This document shows positions 1-7,771 of a DNA stretch of 54,574 nucleotides, one piece after another. Both the position numbers and the translations under genes were made by a program. Source of the DNA: Tautonia plasticadhaerens (lineage in GTDB: Bacteria; Planctomycetota; Planctomycetia; Isosphaerales; Isosphaeraceae). The stretch is from contig NZ_CP036429.1 in the NCBI RefSeq assembly GCF_007752535.1, forward strand, positions 1 through 54,574, written 5' to 3'. How positions within the stretch are numbered: position 1 is the stretch's first letter; every line of letters begins with the position of its first letter. Under the pieces are notes generated by a model. That model worked only from the letters and a program-made list of their open reading frames with translations, did no database searches and was not told the DNA's origin.

Positions 1-117
1 ATGGACCTGCTGATCGCCTCGGTCGCCCTGGCGAACGGCCTGACGCTGGTGACCCACTACACGGCCCACTTCGGGCCGATCCCGGGCCTCGTCGTCGAGG
101 ACTGGCTCACCCACTGA
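1..117 (+). CDS. VapC-type PIN-domain toxin, C-terminal end only
   Basis: The frame is open from the window edge to a TGA at 115-117 and gives 38 residues. They match the last strand-helix-strand of VapC-like PIN ribonucleases: [12 protein letters not shown], then LTLVT, then HF, then [10 protein letters not shown]. The gene starts upstream of the window, so the catalytic N-terminal aspartates and the partner antitoxin cannot be seen. PIN toxins of this kind cleave RNA and are held inactive by a cognate antitoxin; that is family knowledge. The usual Asn in the LVT-x-N-xxHF segment is replaced (THYTAHF). The stop is 9 bp from the stop of the convergent gene that follows. Confidence 0.75.
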   Translation: MDLLIASVALANGLTLVTHYTAHFGPIPGLVVEDWLTH

Positions 118-126
118 CCGACGCCG

Positions 127-657
127 TCACCCCCCTGCCCCGGCCGGGCCCGGCAGCAGGTCGCCCGGCAGGACGACCTCCCGGCCGTCCTCGGTCGCCA
201 GGCGGACGTCCCCTCCCGGCCCTTCGGCCGGCCGTTCGACCCGCAGCCGGATCGGCGCCGATGGCGACTGGGGCCCCCTGGTCGCTGAGCCAGCCGAGGC
301 GAGCGGTCGAAGCCTCTCCAGCGACGCCGCGTCGAGCCCCACGACCCGCGATAGGTCGTCGACCGAGCCGTACGGCCGGGCGTCGACGATGCGATCGGCC
401 AGGACGGGACCGACGCCGGGGAGCTTTTTGAGGTCCCCGACGGGGGCGGTATTGACGTCGACGGCCGATCCGCTCGGGCCGGGCGGCTTGGCGTCGTCCG
501 CGGGGGCGAGCGAGACGACAAGCACCTCGCCGCCGCGCGTTCCCTCGGGCAGCAAGTCGCGCGGGAGGACGGCGGTGTGGCCGTCCTCGGCGACCAGGAC
601 TGCGAGATGCTTGGAGCGGCCCTCGAATCGGTCGACGACGAGGCGCAGGGGCGGCAT
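127..657 (-). CDS. Helix-hairpin-helix protein flanked by DUF3006-like segments
   Basis: The product has 176 residues. Residues 1-50 (LRLVVDRFEG, then TAVLPRDLLPEG, then GEVLVVSL) look like a DUF3006 domain. Residues 66-118 form a ComEA/ComEK-type helix-hairpin-helix DNA-binding unit (DVNTAPVGDLKKLPGVGP followed by a second hairpin). After a linker, residues 136-176 repeat a shorter DUF3006-like pattern (RLRVERP, then GREVVLPGDLLPG). There is no signal peptide. The start at 657 is supported by a GGAGGT ribosome binding site 9 bp upstream. The gene is divergent from parA across a 408-bp region holding three palindromes, so it may share control with the partition operon. HHH units bind DNA without sequence specificity, but the exact role is unknown. 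Confidence 0.7.
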   Translation of the reverse strand: MPPLRLVVDRFEGRSKHLAVLVAEDGHTAVLPRDLLPEGTRGGEVLVVSLAPADDAKPPGPSGSAVDVNTAPVGDLKKLPGVGPVLADRIVDARPYGSVDDLSRVVGLDAASLERLRPLASAGSATRGPQSPSAPIRLRVERPAEGPGGDVRLATEDGREVVLPGDLLPGPAGAGG

Positions 658-1065
658 GCTGATGACCTCCGGTTGGACTCAATTGACCGGGATCCGCCCC
701 CACCTTCAAGACGCACGCAACGGCCGATCACCAGACTACCCGAACTGTGCCCACGTTCGCTTCAGGCCGCTGCCCAACGAGCCGACCGCGCGCGGCGCGC
801 TCCACAACTACCCCCTGGATCCCGGGACGTCCCATAGCCGGGCTATGACCGGCCGGATCAAGGTCCGGTCGCGCACGCTCACCCCTCCCAGGAGGCCTCC
901 ATAGCCGGGCTATGGCCAGCTTGTCCCACACGGAGCAGGGGCAGGACCCTGTACCACCGCGGCGACATCTATAGCCGGGCTATGAAGGCTGGGCCGAGAG
1001 GCTCAACCAACCCGCCGCGGTCGGCCGATACTCTGGGCAAGACACCCGAGCCCAGGAGGCCCAGC
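658..1065. promoter_or_regulatory. Divergent control region upstream of parAB
   Basis: This 408-bp stretch between the HHH gene and parA has no convincing gene. Its main content is three copies of a 13-base palindrome at 834-846, 901-913 and 971-983, spaced 67 and 70 bp apart. A clear AGGAGG ribosome binding site for parA lies at 1054-1059. No good -35/-10 pair was recognised. The layout (repeats directly before parA) fits a centromere or operator of a type I partition system. Confidence 0.65.
834..983. repeat. Three palindromic parS/operator-like repeats
   Basis: The core ATAGCCGGGCTAT occurs exactly three times: 834-846, 901-913 and 971-983. It is a palindrome around a single central base. 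The arms extend to 7 bp in copy 1 (833-847) and 8 bp in copy 2 (899-915), and stay at 6 bp in copy 3. The centre-to-centre spacing of 67 and 70 bp is close to whole helical turns. No other copy was seen in the window. Position upstream of parA-parB makes them candidate ParB binding sites (parS) or ParA/ParB operators; that role is inferred. Confidence 0.7.
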
Positions 1066-1908
1066 ATGTCCGTCGTGGCCATGATCAACGAGAAGGGCGG
1101 AGTCGGCAAAACGAGTAGTTGCATGCACTTAGGAGGAGCAATCGCCCGCCGCGGCCTCCGCGTGATGCTAGTCGACAACGACCCCCAGTGCAGCCTCACC
1201 AAGGGGCTGCTCGGCAACGAGGCGGCCCGCGGCCTCGACCCCGCGACGACCCTCTACGCCCTCTACGACGAACTCCCCATGGACGCGGACGACCTCATCC
1301 GGCCGACCGAGTTCGAGGGCCTCTCGCTGCTCGCCGGCTCGGCCGCAGCCAAGCGCTTCAACGTGCCGGAACCCCACCTGCTGCCGTTCGACGAGCAGGC
1401 ACGGCTGCGCGAGGGGTTGAGGCCGCTGGCCGCGGGCTTCGACATCACGATCATCGACTCGTGCCCGAACCTCCAGTACTGCACCTGGTCGGGCCTCCTG
1501 GCCGCCGACGCGGCGATCATCCCGACGCAGCCCGAGCTGTACGGCGCCCAGGGGCTGGCCGAGGTCCGCGACTGGCTTGCCCTGGTCGAGCAAGGCTGGG
1601 GCCGGCCGATCCCCGTGGCCGGGGTGCTCGTGACCATGCACAACGCCCGCCGGGCGATGCACAAGACCTTCGTCGAGCTGCTGGGGGCCGACACGCCGGA
1701 GCTGCTGGAGGCGGTCGTCCCCGAGTCGGCCGACTTCCCCGAGGCGATCGCCGCGCTGCGGCCGATCCACTGGCACAAGCCCCGGGGCGCCGCGGCCCGC
1801 GCGATGGACGCCGTCGCCGACGAGATCCTCGGACGCCTGGCGGCCCTGGGGCTCGGGCCCGAGGTCGCGCAGGTCGAGCAGCGGAGCACCGGGAAGGAGG
1901 CGGCCTGA
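1066..1908 (+). CDS. parA: ParA-family partition ATPase
   Basis: This 280-residue protein is a type I partition ATPase, which drives plasmid segregation by ATP-dependent dynamics on the nucleoid with ParB. It carries the deviant Walker A motif KGGVGKT at residues 10-16, a switch region around DNDPQCSLTKGLL, and a Walker B-like strand DITIIDSCPNLQY near residues 125-140. There is no N-terminal DNA-binding extension, as in type Ib or chromosomal ParA. I place the start at ATG 1066 because AGGAGG sits 6 bp upstream and the Walker motif lies at its usual distance. An in-frame ATG at 982 overlaps the third palindrome and would add an unlikely proline-rich leader. The stop overlaps the parB start (TGATG), so the two are translationally coupled. 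Confidence 0.93.
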   Translation: MSVVAMINEKGGVGKTSSCMHLGGAIARRGLRVMLVDNDPQCSLTKGLLGNEAARGLDPATTLYALYDELPMDADDLIRPTEFEGLSLLAGSAAAKRFNVPEPHLLPFDEQARLREGLRPLAAGFDITIIDSCPNLQYCTWSGLLAADAAIIPTQPELYGAQGLAEVRDWLALVEQGWGRPIPVAGVLVTMHNARRAMHKTFVELLGADTPELLEAVVPESADFPEAIAALRPIHWHKPRGAAARAMDAVADEILGRLAALGLGPEVAQVEQRSTGKEAA

Positions 1909-2966
1909 TGAACGACTCGAAGCGGGAGCAGTACCTGAAGAAGTACGGCGGCGAGCTGGCGTCGAGCCTGGGCCAGGGGCGGGCCCCCGGGGTGCCGGCC
2001 GGCATGGCGCAGCCCACCGGCGGCCTGCCGGCCAAGGCCGTCGGGGTCGGCCGGGATGCCGGCGCCCACGCCATCGAAATCGGCCGGATTGCCCCCGACC
2101 CCGAGCAGCCGCGCCGCTCCTTCGATGAGGAGGCCCTCGACCGGCTCGCGGCGTCGCTCAAGCAGCGGGGGCAGTTGCAGAACATCGTGGTCTTCTGGTC
2201 CGAGGACCTCGGCAGCTACGTCATCATCTCGGGTGAGCGGCGCTACCGGGCCGCCCAGCGGGCCGGCCTGCCGACGCTGCGGTGCAAGATCTTGGACCGC
2301 CGTCCCGACGACGACGAGCGGTTGGGGCTGCAACTCATCGAAAACTGCGTGCGCGAGGATTTAGCGCCGATCGAGCGGGCCCGGGCCTTCCGCCGGCTCC
2401 TCGACGCGACCGGCTGGAGCCACGAGCGTCTGGCCGAGGAGCTGCACATCACCCAGTTCACCGTCTCCACGGCGCTCAAGCTGCTGGAGCTGCCCGAGGC
2501 CGTGCAAGCCCGCGTCGAGGCCGGGGATCTGGCCCCCCGGGTTGCTTATGAAGTCAGCAAGCTCGGCGAGGCCGAGGCCCAGGTTGCGCTGGCCGAGCGG
2601 ATCGTAGCCGACGGTCTGACCCGCGACGAGGTGGTCGCCGAGGTCCAGGCGATCAAGGCCGAGCGGCCGCGGGGCAGGGGGGCGTCCTCCGGGCAGACGG
2701 CCAAGGGGAAGGCCAAGAGCAGGGGGCTGCGCCTCGTCACCAAGCGCGTCTTCAAGGCAGCCGGTGCCCGGGCAACCATCGAGCGGGCCAAGGGCATCGA
2801 CTCCGACGTCCTGCGGGCCATCGCCCAGGAGATCCTGGCCAGCTTGGTCAGGAACGGCGGGGCGACGGCGTCGGACACCCCGACCTCCGAGCGAACAGAA
2901 TCCCGCTTGGAGTCCACGGACCCGAGCGAGGACGATGACGAGCAGGGCAGTGGGGTCGCCGCCTGA
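1908..2966 (+). CDS. parB: ParB-family partition protein
   Basis: This 352-residue protein is the DNA-binding partner of ParA. Residues 56-150 form the ParB/Srx fold with the conserved PEQPRRSFDEEAL segment and the CTP-binding arginine box SGERRYRAAQ. A central helix-turn-helix (HERLAEELHITQFTVSTALK) follows, then a basic linker with RPRGRG and KGKAKSR, and an acidic C-terminus. It starts within the parA stop codon. Family knowledge says ParB loads at parS sites as a CTP-dependent clamp; the three palindromes 0.9-1.1 kb upstream are the natural candidates. Confidence 0.92.
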   Translation: MNDSKREQYLKKYGGELASSLGQGRAPGVPAGMAQPTGGLPAKAVGVGRDAGAHAIEIGRIAPDPEQPRRSFDEEALDRLAASLKQRGQLQNIVVFWSEDLGSYVIISGERRYRAAQRAGLPTLRCKILDRRPDDDERLGLQLIENCVREDLAPIERARAFRRLLDATGWSHERLAEELHITQFTVSTALKLLELPEAVQARVEAGDLAPRVAYEVSKLGEAEAQVALAERIVADGLTRDEVVAEVQAIKAERPRGRGASSGQTAKGKAKSRGLRLVTKRVFKAAGARATIERAKGIDSDVLRAIAQEILASLVRNGGATASDTPTSERTESRLESTDPSEDDDEQGSGVAA

Positions 2967-3035
2967 ACCGAGCCCGCCCGATTCGGCCGGCGGATCGACC
3001 GCTCACCCCGGCGGTCGATCGCCCGCCCGCACCGA

Positions 3036-3329
3036 TTAGAACCCACCCCGGAGCAGGCGGAGCAGGGCCCCGACCTCGTCGTGCGCCTCGCCTGTCTGCC
3101 GGATCACCAGCGTTGGTGGCATCGGCCAGGCCACTATCGCCCCCACTGGACGGGCACCGCCCCGGGCCAGTCGCCGCTGCCGCCGCCGCTCGATCGTCCG
3201 CTGCATCGCCGCCAGCCGTTCCGGGCTCGGCTCCTGGGCGGAGGCAGTCGGGGCGAGGGCCTCGGGGGCCAGCAACAGCATCAGGCCCACCATAGCATGG
3301 GCAAGGCGTCGGCCTCGGGGACACGGCAT
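3036..3329 (-). CDS. Small secreted protein of unknown function
   Basis: The 97-residue product has a classical signal peptide: a basic start (MPCPRGRRLAHAM), the hydrophobic core VGLMLLLAPEALAP and a probable cleavage after TASAQ near residue 32. The mature part has a basic helical stretch (RRQRRLARGG) and no domain I recognise. GAGGAGG lies 6-10 bp before the start. IS-A copy 1 is inserted only 38 bp upstream of the start codon and probably separates the gene from its native promoter. It may be one of the short hypothetical exported proteins common in planctomycetes. Confidence 0.6.
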   Translation of the reverse strand: MPCPRGRRLAHAMVGLMLLLAPEALAPTASAQEPSPERLAAMQRTIERRRQRRLARGGARPVGAIVAWPMPPTLVIRQTGEAHDEVGALLRLLRGGF

Positions 3330-3366
3330 GGTCGGCCTCCTCTTCGTCTCTCGGGGCCGTCCATCC

Positions 3367-4602
3367 TAGTGGGCCGTCAATCTTCAATTGACGGGTAAAG
3401 CTTCCGCAGCTTCCGGCGAGCGGCGGCCAGTGTGAAGGTCCAGTGGATTCGGGCTCTCCTCACATTCCGCCGGTGTTCCCAGGCCGCCACCTCCGCCGCC
3501 AGCTTGGCCGGACCCTCCAGCCGGCGATCCAGGCATTGCTGGTTCATGACGCTGATCTCCGTCTCGGCCATGTTCAGCCAACTGCCGTGCTTGGGTGTGT
3601 AGTGGAACTCGATCCGGTCCAGGAGCCGACGTGCCACCTCCGGCGAGAACGCCTCGTAGGGGCTCGCCCCGTCGTGCGTATTCAAGTTGTCCTGCACCAG
3701 CAGGACCTTCTCCGCTCGGGGGTAGTGCACCTCCACCAGGTCCCGGATGCAGCCGGCGTAGTCCCGCCGGGTCCGGCGTCCGGTCACCTTGACATGACGC
3801 CAGCCCCGCAGCGGCTCGCACATCATCAACTGGTGGCAGACGCCCTCCCGCTCGTACTCGTAGTCCACCTGAGCCGGTCGGCCCGAGCGGCACCGCCTGG
3901 GTGGCCGCACCTCGCCGAAGAGTTGCTTGCACGCCTCCGAAGCAGGCGACCGGGAACCTCGGGTCGTAGGGCCGCAGGTGGACCTGGATCACGTCCTCCA
4001 TCCGCCAGACGTACTCGGCGTCGGCCTCGGGCGGGATGCACCGGGTCTCGACGATCCAGGGCTTGATGTCGTTCTTTTGAGAGCCTGGCGGACGGTCTCG
4101 GTGCTGATCGACTCGGCCAGGCCCAGGACGACCAGTTCGTCGGCCAGCAGTTGCGGCGTCCAGTGGCATCGGCCCTGCGGCGGATCGCTGCACGCCAGTC
4201 GGACCAACCGCTGCTCGATGTCCCCCTTGATCTTGATCTTGTCCGGTCGTGGCGGCTGGGGACCCCGACTGATGGCCGCCTGAACGCCGTCGATGACGAA
4301 CCGCTGACGGACCCGGGCGATGGTTCGTAGGCTGACCCCAAGTGCGTCGGCGATCCGCTCATCCGAGTGCTCTTGGCCGGCTCTGGTATCGGCCAGGAGG
4401 AGGATACGGGCATGGGCCAGCTTGCGGGCGGCAGCCTTGCCGGTGGAGACCAGGTGCTGCAACTCAGCCCGCTCCTCCTCGGTCAGGGTGACCCGGTACT
4501 TGTCCATCGCGATGCTCCTGGTTCATGAGGTTCGTGCCTTCGCCAAACCTCATCAAGACAGGACCCTACGCTACCGGTCAAATGAAGATTGACGGCCCAC
4601 TA
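3367..4602 (-). mobile_element. IS630-family insertion sequence, IS-A copy 1
   Basis: The element spans 3369-4600 (1232 bp) between two TA dinucleotides, each within CTAG, as expected for the IS630/Tc1/mariner group that duplicates TA. The ends form inverted repeats of about 25 bp beginning CTAGTGGGCCGTCAATCTTC with few mismatches. The transposase is on the minus strand in three reading frames. A second copy at 30776-32007 differs by a single base that I could find (A at 3464, G at 30871). Confidence 0.9.
3377..4507 (-). pseudogene. IS630-family transposase of IS-A copy 1, frameshifted
   Basis: The N-terminal part (start 4507, AGGAGC upstream) holds the helix-turn-helix RIADALGVSLRTIARVRQRF. 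The frame then moves by -1 around 4074-4077 into a segment with CIPPEADAEYVWRMEDVIQV. It shifts again near 3932-3941 into the C-terminal part, which has the second catalytic Asp (VQDNLNTH) and the Glu (MAETEIS). The second break coincides with the place where relatives read C-F/M-D-E: two bases are missing, so the first DDE aspartate is lost. The first shift resembles the programmed -1 shift of IS-B and IS-C, but here the A run is only four long. The protein is probably inactive. Confidence 0.85.
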
Positions 4603-4682
4603 GCCGGACCGCGGGGCAGGGGGGAGGGCCGCACCGGGAGCCTGTCCGGTCGTACGTCTTCCCCTCGCCCGCCACCAGCCCC

Positions 4683-5138
4683 TCAGTCGCCCAGCTCCTG
4701 CCGCACCCGCTCCCAGACCGCCGCCGCACCGGCCGCGAAGCCCACCACGAATGAGCGACTGTTTAACAGAAGACGGCTCGCCGACGCCGGCATCCCCTGC
4801 CGCCATGCCCAGAACCGCGCCGCCTGCCCGGCGTCCATCGGCTCCCGGCTGACCTGCCGGATCAGCCGCCCGGCCAGCGTCGCCCCCTGCGTCATCTCCA
4901 CCTCGGCGATCTCCGACCGACGGAACAGCCCGTCCGGCCGATCGCACCGCTCGCCCAGCCGACGAAGCTCCTCATAGCTCGCCTCCTCGATTGCCCAACG
5001 CCGCCCCAGCTCCCGGCCCCAGCGGTTGGCGGCAACGTCCCGCGTCGCCTTCTCCGCCGGGTCCTCCCATGCGTTTGCCCCGGCCTCCCGGGACGCCGCC
5101 AGCCGCTCGATCAACCGCCGACGCGCCTCGTCGTCCAT
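4683..5138 (-). CDS. Small paralogous protein 1 of a tandem trio
   Basis: The 151-residue product has no recognised domain. It begins with MDDEARRRLIERLAA. Its middle has the shared block GRELGRRWAIEEASYEELRR, and near the end is SRSFVVGFAAGAAAVWERV. The same order of motifs is found in the next two upstream genes, so the three form a tandem duplicated family. There is no signal peptide; the C-terminal stretch is mildly hydrophobic but too polar for a clear membrane helix. All three genes run on the minus strand with gaps of 121 and 71 bp. The start follows the position of the conserved DDEAR motif; no strong ribosome binding site was noted. Confidence 0.55.
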   Translation of the reverse strand: MDDEARRRLIERLAASREAGANAWEDPAEKATRDVAANRWGRELGRRWAIEEASYEELRRLGERCDRPDGLFRRSEIAEVEMTQGATLAGRLIRQVSREPMDAGQAARFWAWRQGMPASASRLLLNSRSFVVGFAAGAAAVWERVRQELGD

Positions 5139-5259
5139 CCCTGCTGTCCCCCGTCGATCCCCCTGCGGACAGGGCGCACCGGCCGTCGGGATCGACGGGT
5201 CGGGACGCCGGCGGTGGGGCGCGGCGGGGGCCGCGCGTGCGAGGCACGATGGGCGGCGC

Positions 5260-5687
5260 TCAATCGCGGTGGTCGCCCAGCAGCGGCTCGACCTCATCCC
5301 AGACCCGGCAGGCGGCCTCGGCGAACGCATCGACGAAGTCGGCCGAGTCGCAGAGCCGCCGGGCCGTGTCGAGGTCGTGGGTCAGGGCGGCCCAGAAGGC
5401 GAAGGCGTGGTCCCCCGCGAGCGTGCCGGGTCGCCCTCGACGGCGCGGACCACCCGGGGGCTGAGCAGCCCCCAGGGCCGACGCCACTCGCGGGCCAGTT
5501 GGCGTAGCTCCTTGTAGGAGGCCTGATTGCTGGCCCAGTGCCGGCCCAGGTCCGCGCCGTAGCGGGCCTCGGCCGCACGGCGTTCGGCCTGCTTCGGGTC
5601 CTGCTGGGGGTCCGCCGGCGGGTCGGGTCGGGTCGCCTTCAGCCGGGCGGCCACCCGGGCCTTGGCCTCGTCGTCCAGGATCGGCAT
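5260..5687 (-). pseudogene. Small paralogous protein 2 of the trio, frameshifted
   Basis: The start at 5687 has an excellent AGGAGGATCCACA leader and gives MPILDDEAKARVAARLKA. The product continues to GADLGRHWASNQASYKELRQ and WGLLSPRVVRAVEGDP. The frame then breaks at about 5415-5425, and the rest (TLAGDHAFAFWAALTHDLD, then FVDAFAEAACRVWDEVEPLL) lies in the next frame up to the stop at 5260. Alignment by eye with its two neighbours shows the two parts belong together. A single base is missing, so this is either a recent pseudogene or a sequencing error. Confidence 0.55.
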
Positions 5688-5758
5688 TGTGGATCCTCCT
5701 CGGAGTCGTCGGTCGTCGGTCGGCGGCGGGGCGCGGCCGGTGGCCGCGCGGGCGGGGC

Positions 5759-6301
5759 TCACCGGGCGGGGTCGCGCCAGGGCGGGGCGTGCTCGGGGCG
5801 GCCGCCCAGCAGGGGGGCGTCCTGGTCCCAGAGCTGGGCGGCGACGTTGCAAAACGCGGCGATGAAGCTGAAGTCGTCGCAGGCCCGCCGGGCCGCGTCG
5901 GCGTCGCCGACCAGGCCGGACCAGAAGCCGAGGGCCTGCTCCTCGGTCAGCTCCCGGTCGCTGATCGAGCGGATGAGATGCGTGCCGATCGTCCGGGCCG
6001 GCTCCCGGACGAGGAAGTCGGCCAGGCCGTGCGAGAGGGGGTGGGAGAGCCGCCCCCAGTGCAGGCCGATCCGGGCCAGCTCGTCCCGGCTGGCGACCTC
6101 GGTCGCCCAGCGGAAGGCGACCGCCTCGGCGCCGCGGATCAAGGCCCGGCGGCGTTCGTCCTGCCGCCGCCGCTCCTCTCGTCGCTCCGCGGTGCGGGCC
6201 TCGTCCGCCGCCTTGAGCCGCCCGGCCAGGCGGGCCCGGCCGTCGTCGTCCAGGGTGAGCCGCTTGAGGTGGAGTCCCTCGGGGGTCGGGGGAGTGCTCA
6301 T
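5759..6301 (-). CDS. Small paralogous protein 3 of the trio
   Basis: The 180-residue product belongs to the same unrecognised family. It has LTLDDDGRARLAGRLKAADE, then an arginine/glutamate-rich helix (residues about 36-58, likely coiled coil), then VAFRWATEVASRDELARIG, GTHLIRSISDRELTEEQALG and DADAARRACDDFSFIAAFC. It ends in AAQLWDQDAPLLGGRP. It is the longest and first gene of the trio in the direction of transcription. No signal peptide is visible. The start is not supported by a strong ribosome binding site, so a start a few codons downstream is possible. Confidence 0.5.
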   Translation of the reverse strand: MSTPPTPEGLHLKRLTLDDDGRARLAGRLKAADEARTAERREERRRQDERRRALIRGAEAVAFRWATEVASRDELARIGLHWGRLSHPLSHGLADFLVREPARTIGTHLIRSISDRELTEEQALGFWSGLVGDADAARRACDDFSFIAAFCNVAAQLWDQDAPLLGGRPEHAPPWRDPAR

Positions 6302-6401
6302 ACCGGTGGTCTCTCGGCCGGGTCACATCATGCACCGCCGCTGATAGTGGCATTTTGTTCATTTCACAGCAAGCGGGATCCCGTCGCGACTGTGTCCGCT
6401 G

Positions 6402-6433
6402 TTGACAGATATCAACGCGCATTCAGTTATATA
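6402..6433 (+). promoter_or_regulatory. Candidate sigma-70-type promoter for the SRAP gene
   Basis: A perfect -35 hexamer TTGACA (6402-6407) is followed by an AT-rich TATATA at 6428-6433. The spacer is 20 bp, longer than optimal. The segment stands out from the surrounding GC-rich sequence and lies about 100 bp before the SRAP start. The region 6302-6534 holds no gene. Confidence 0.4.
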
Positions 6434-6534
6434 AGGCGATTGACGCCCGGCCGCACGACCTCATGAGCGGGGGGACGTCCCGTCGGGTGCGGCGGGGCGG
6501 ATGACCCGCCGGATCGGACCCGGGAGCAATGCCG

Positions 6535-7208
6535 ATGTGTGGAAGATACGCCCTGCACGCCCACCGCCGGGCCATCGCCGAGGCCTTCGATCTCGACCCC
6601 GACGAGGTCCCCGAGCTGCCCCGGCGCTACAACGTCGCCCCCACCCAGGACGTCCTCGCCGTCCGCTCCGGATCCGAGGGGGTCGGCGGCGGCTGGCGAC
6701 GCTCCGCTGGGGGCTGATCCCCTCCTGGGCGGACGACCCCTCGATCGGCAATCGGATGATCAACGCCCGGGCCGAGACCGTCGCCGGCAAGCCCGCCTTC
6801 CGCTCGGCCTTCAAGCACCGCCGGTGCCTCGTGCCCGCCTCGGGGTTCTTCGAGTGGCGGGCCGAGGGCAGGACCAAGACCCCCCATTACTTCCGCCGGG
6901 AGGACGACGAGCCGTTCGCCTTCGCCGGCTTGTGGGAACGCTGGTCGAAGGGCCCGGCGCCGGTCGAGAGCGTCGCCATCATCACCACCGAGCCCAACGA
7001 CCTGGTCGCCCCGGTCCACGACCGGATGCCGGCGATCCTCCGCCCCGAGGACTACGCCCAGAGGCTCGACCCGGAGGAGCAGGCGTCGGACCTGCACGCG
7101 CTCCTGGCCCCATTCCCGGCCGGGCTGATGGCGGCCCATCCGGTCGGCACGCTCGTCGGCAGCCCGAGGGTCGACCGGCCCGAGTGCATCGAGCCGGTCG
7201 CCTCGTGA
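6535..7208 (+). pseudogene. yedK: SRAP-domain protein (YedK/HMCES family), frameshifted
   Basis: SRAP proteins crosslink through their N-terminal Cys to abasic sites in single-stranded DNA and protect them during replication. The start at 6535 (with GGGAG about 8 bp upstream) gives MCGRYALH, placing the required Cys at position 2; an ATG at 6529 would hide it. The first frame reads NVAPTQDVLAVRSG and then breaks in a run of five G at 6678-6682. The next frame continues LRWGLIPSWADD, NARAET, CLVPASGFFEWR, AIITTEPN and VHDRMPAIL, which are the family's active-site blocks including the conserved His. A sixth G would restore one protein of about 224 residues. All catalytic residues are present apart from the frame break. 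Confidence 0.8.
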
Positions 7209-7241
7209 GCCGGCCGCGCCGCCTCCCGGCCCCGTCCGGGC

Positions 7242-7712
7242 TCAGATCCGCTGGTCGATCAGCACCGGCATCCGGTCCGAGCCGGTCATGATCCTGTAGT
7301 AGTGGCTGGCCGGCTCGCACAGCATGTAGGCGACCGCCCAGCCCCGCTCGTCCGGCACCACCAGCCCCCGGAACCCCGTCTCGATCAGATACCACACCCC
7401 CCGACGCTCCAGGCCGAACGACGCCGGGATCTCCACCGGCACCGACTCGATCCCCCGCCAGCCCCCCTCCTCGATCGTCCGCAGCCACGTCCAGCCCGTC
7501 CGGGGCAGGGATCGGCTCTGGCCCCGCCCGTTCCCCCAGCGGACGACCTGGAGCCGGCCGTCCCGCCAGATCGGCAGCGCCGGCCACCGCTCCCGGTACA
7601 GGAAGCGGTACTCGTCCCGCTCGCCGCGGAGGTAGCGGCGATGGGCCATGCCGGGCCGCCCGATCAATTCCGTGGGCAACTCGCTCCCCGCGACGGCGAT
7701 CCCCTGGCACAC
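7242..7712 (-). CDS. Divergent SRAP-like protein
   Basis: The 156-residue protein is not a standard family hit by eye. However, it starts with Met-Cys (MCQGIAVAG), has a central RWGNGRGQSRSLPRTGW, a strand-rich middle (IPASFGLERRGVWYLIE) and ends in YRIMTGSDRMPVLIDQ. That ending is the same shape as the SRAP block VHDRMPAIL of its neighbour, with Ser where SRAP has the catalytic His. I infer a diverged SRAP paralogue. It is convergent with the SRAP gene and divergent from a Y-family polymerase gene, which supports a DNA-damage-tolerance setting. An unrelated hypothetical is the alternative. Confidence 0.5.
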   Translation of the reverse strand: MCQGIAVAGSELPTELIGRPGMAHRRYLRGERDEYRFLYRERWPALPIWRDGRLQVVRWGNGRGQSRSLPRTGWTWLRTIEEGGWRGIESVPVEIPASFGLERRGVWYLIETGFRGLVVPDERGWAVAYMLCEPASHYYRIMTGSDRMPVLIDQRI

Positions 7713-7736
7713 GGCCCGACGGTCCGACTCCCCGGT

Positions 7737-7764
7737 TTGACTGATCCTATGTGCAGAGTATGCT
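7737..7764 (+). promoter_or_regulatory. Candidate promoter of the truncated polymerase gene
   Basis: TTGACT (7737-7742) and TATGCT (7759-7764) are separated by 16 bp in the short gap between the divergent SRAP-like gene and the polymerase fragment. If used, the transcript would begin at or just before ATG 7772. No clear LexA box was recognised. Confidence 0.3.
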
Positions 7765-7771
7765 TCCGTCC

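Noticed and set aside
1119-1907. An upstream extension of parB across parA
   Set aside because: It is the second frame of parA; parB begins at the coupled ATG at 1908 with its own conserved N-terminus.
5382-6422. A 346-codon minus-strand frame over small paralogues 2 and 3
   Set aside because: Only its last part is real coding (the start of paralogue 2); the rest is an arginine/proline-rich shadow of paralogue 3.
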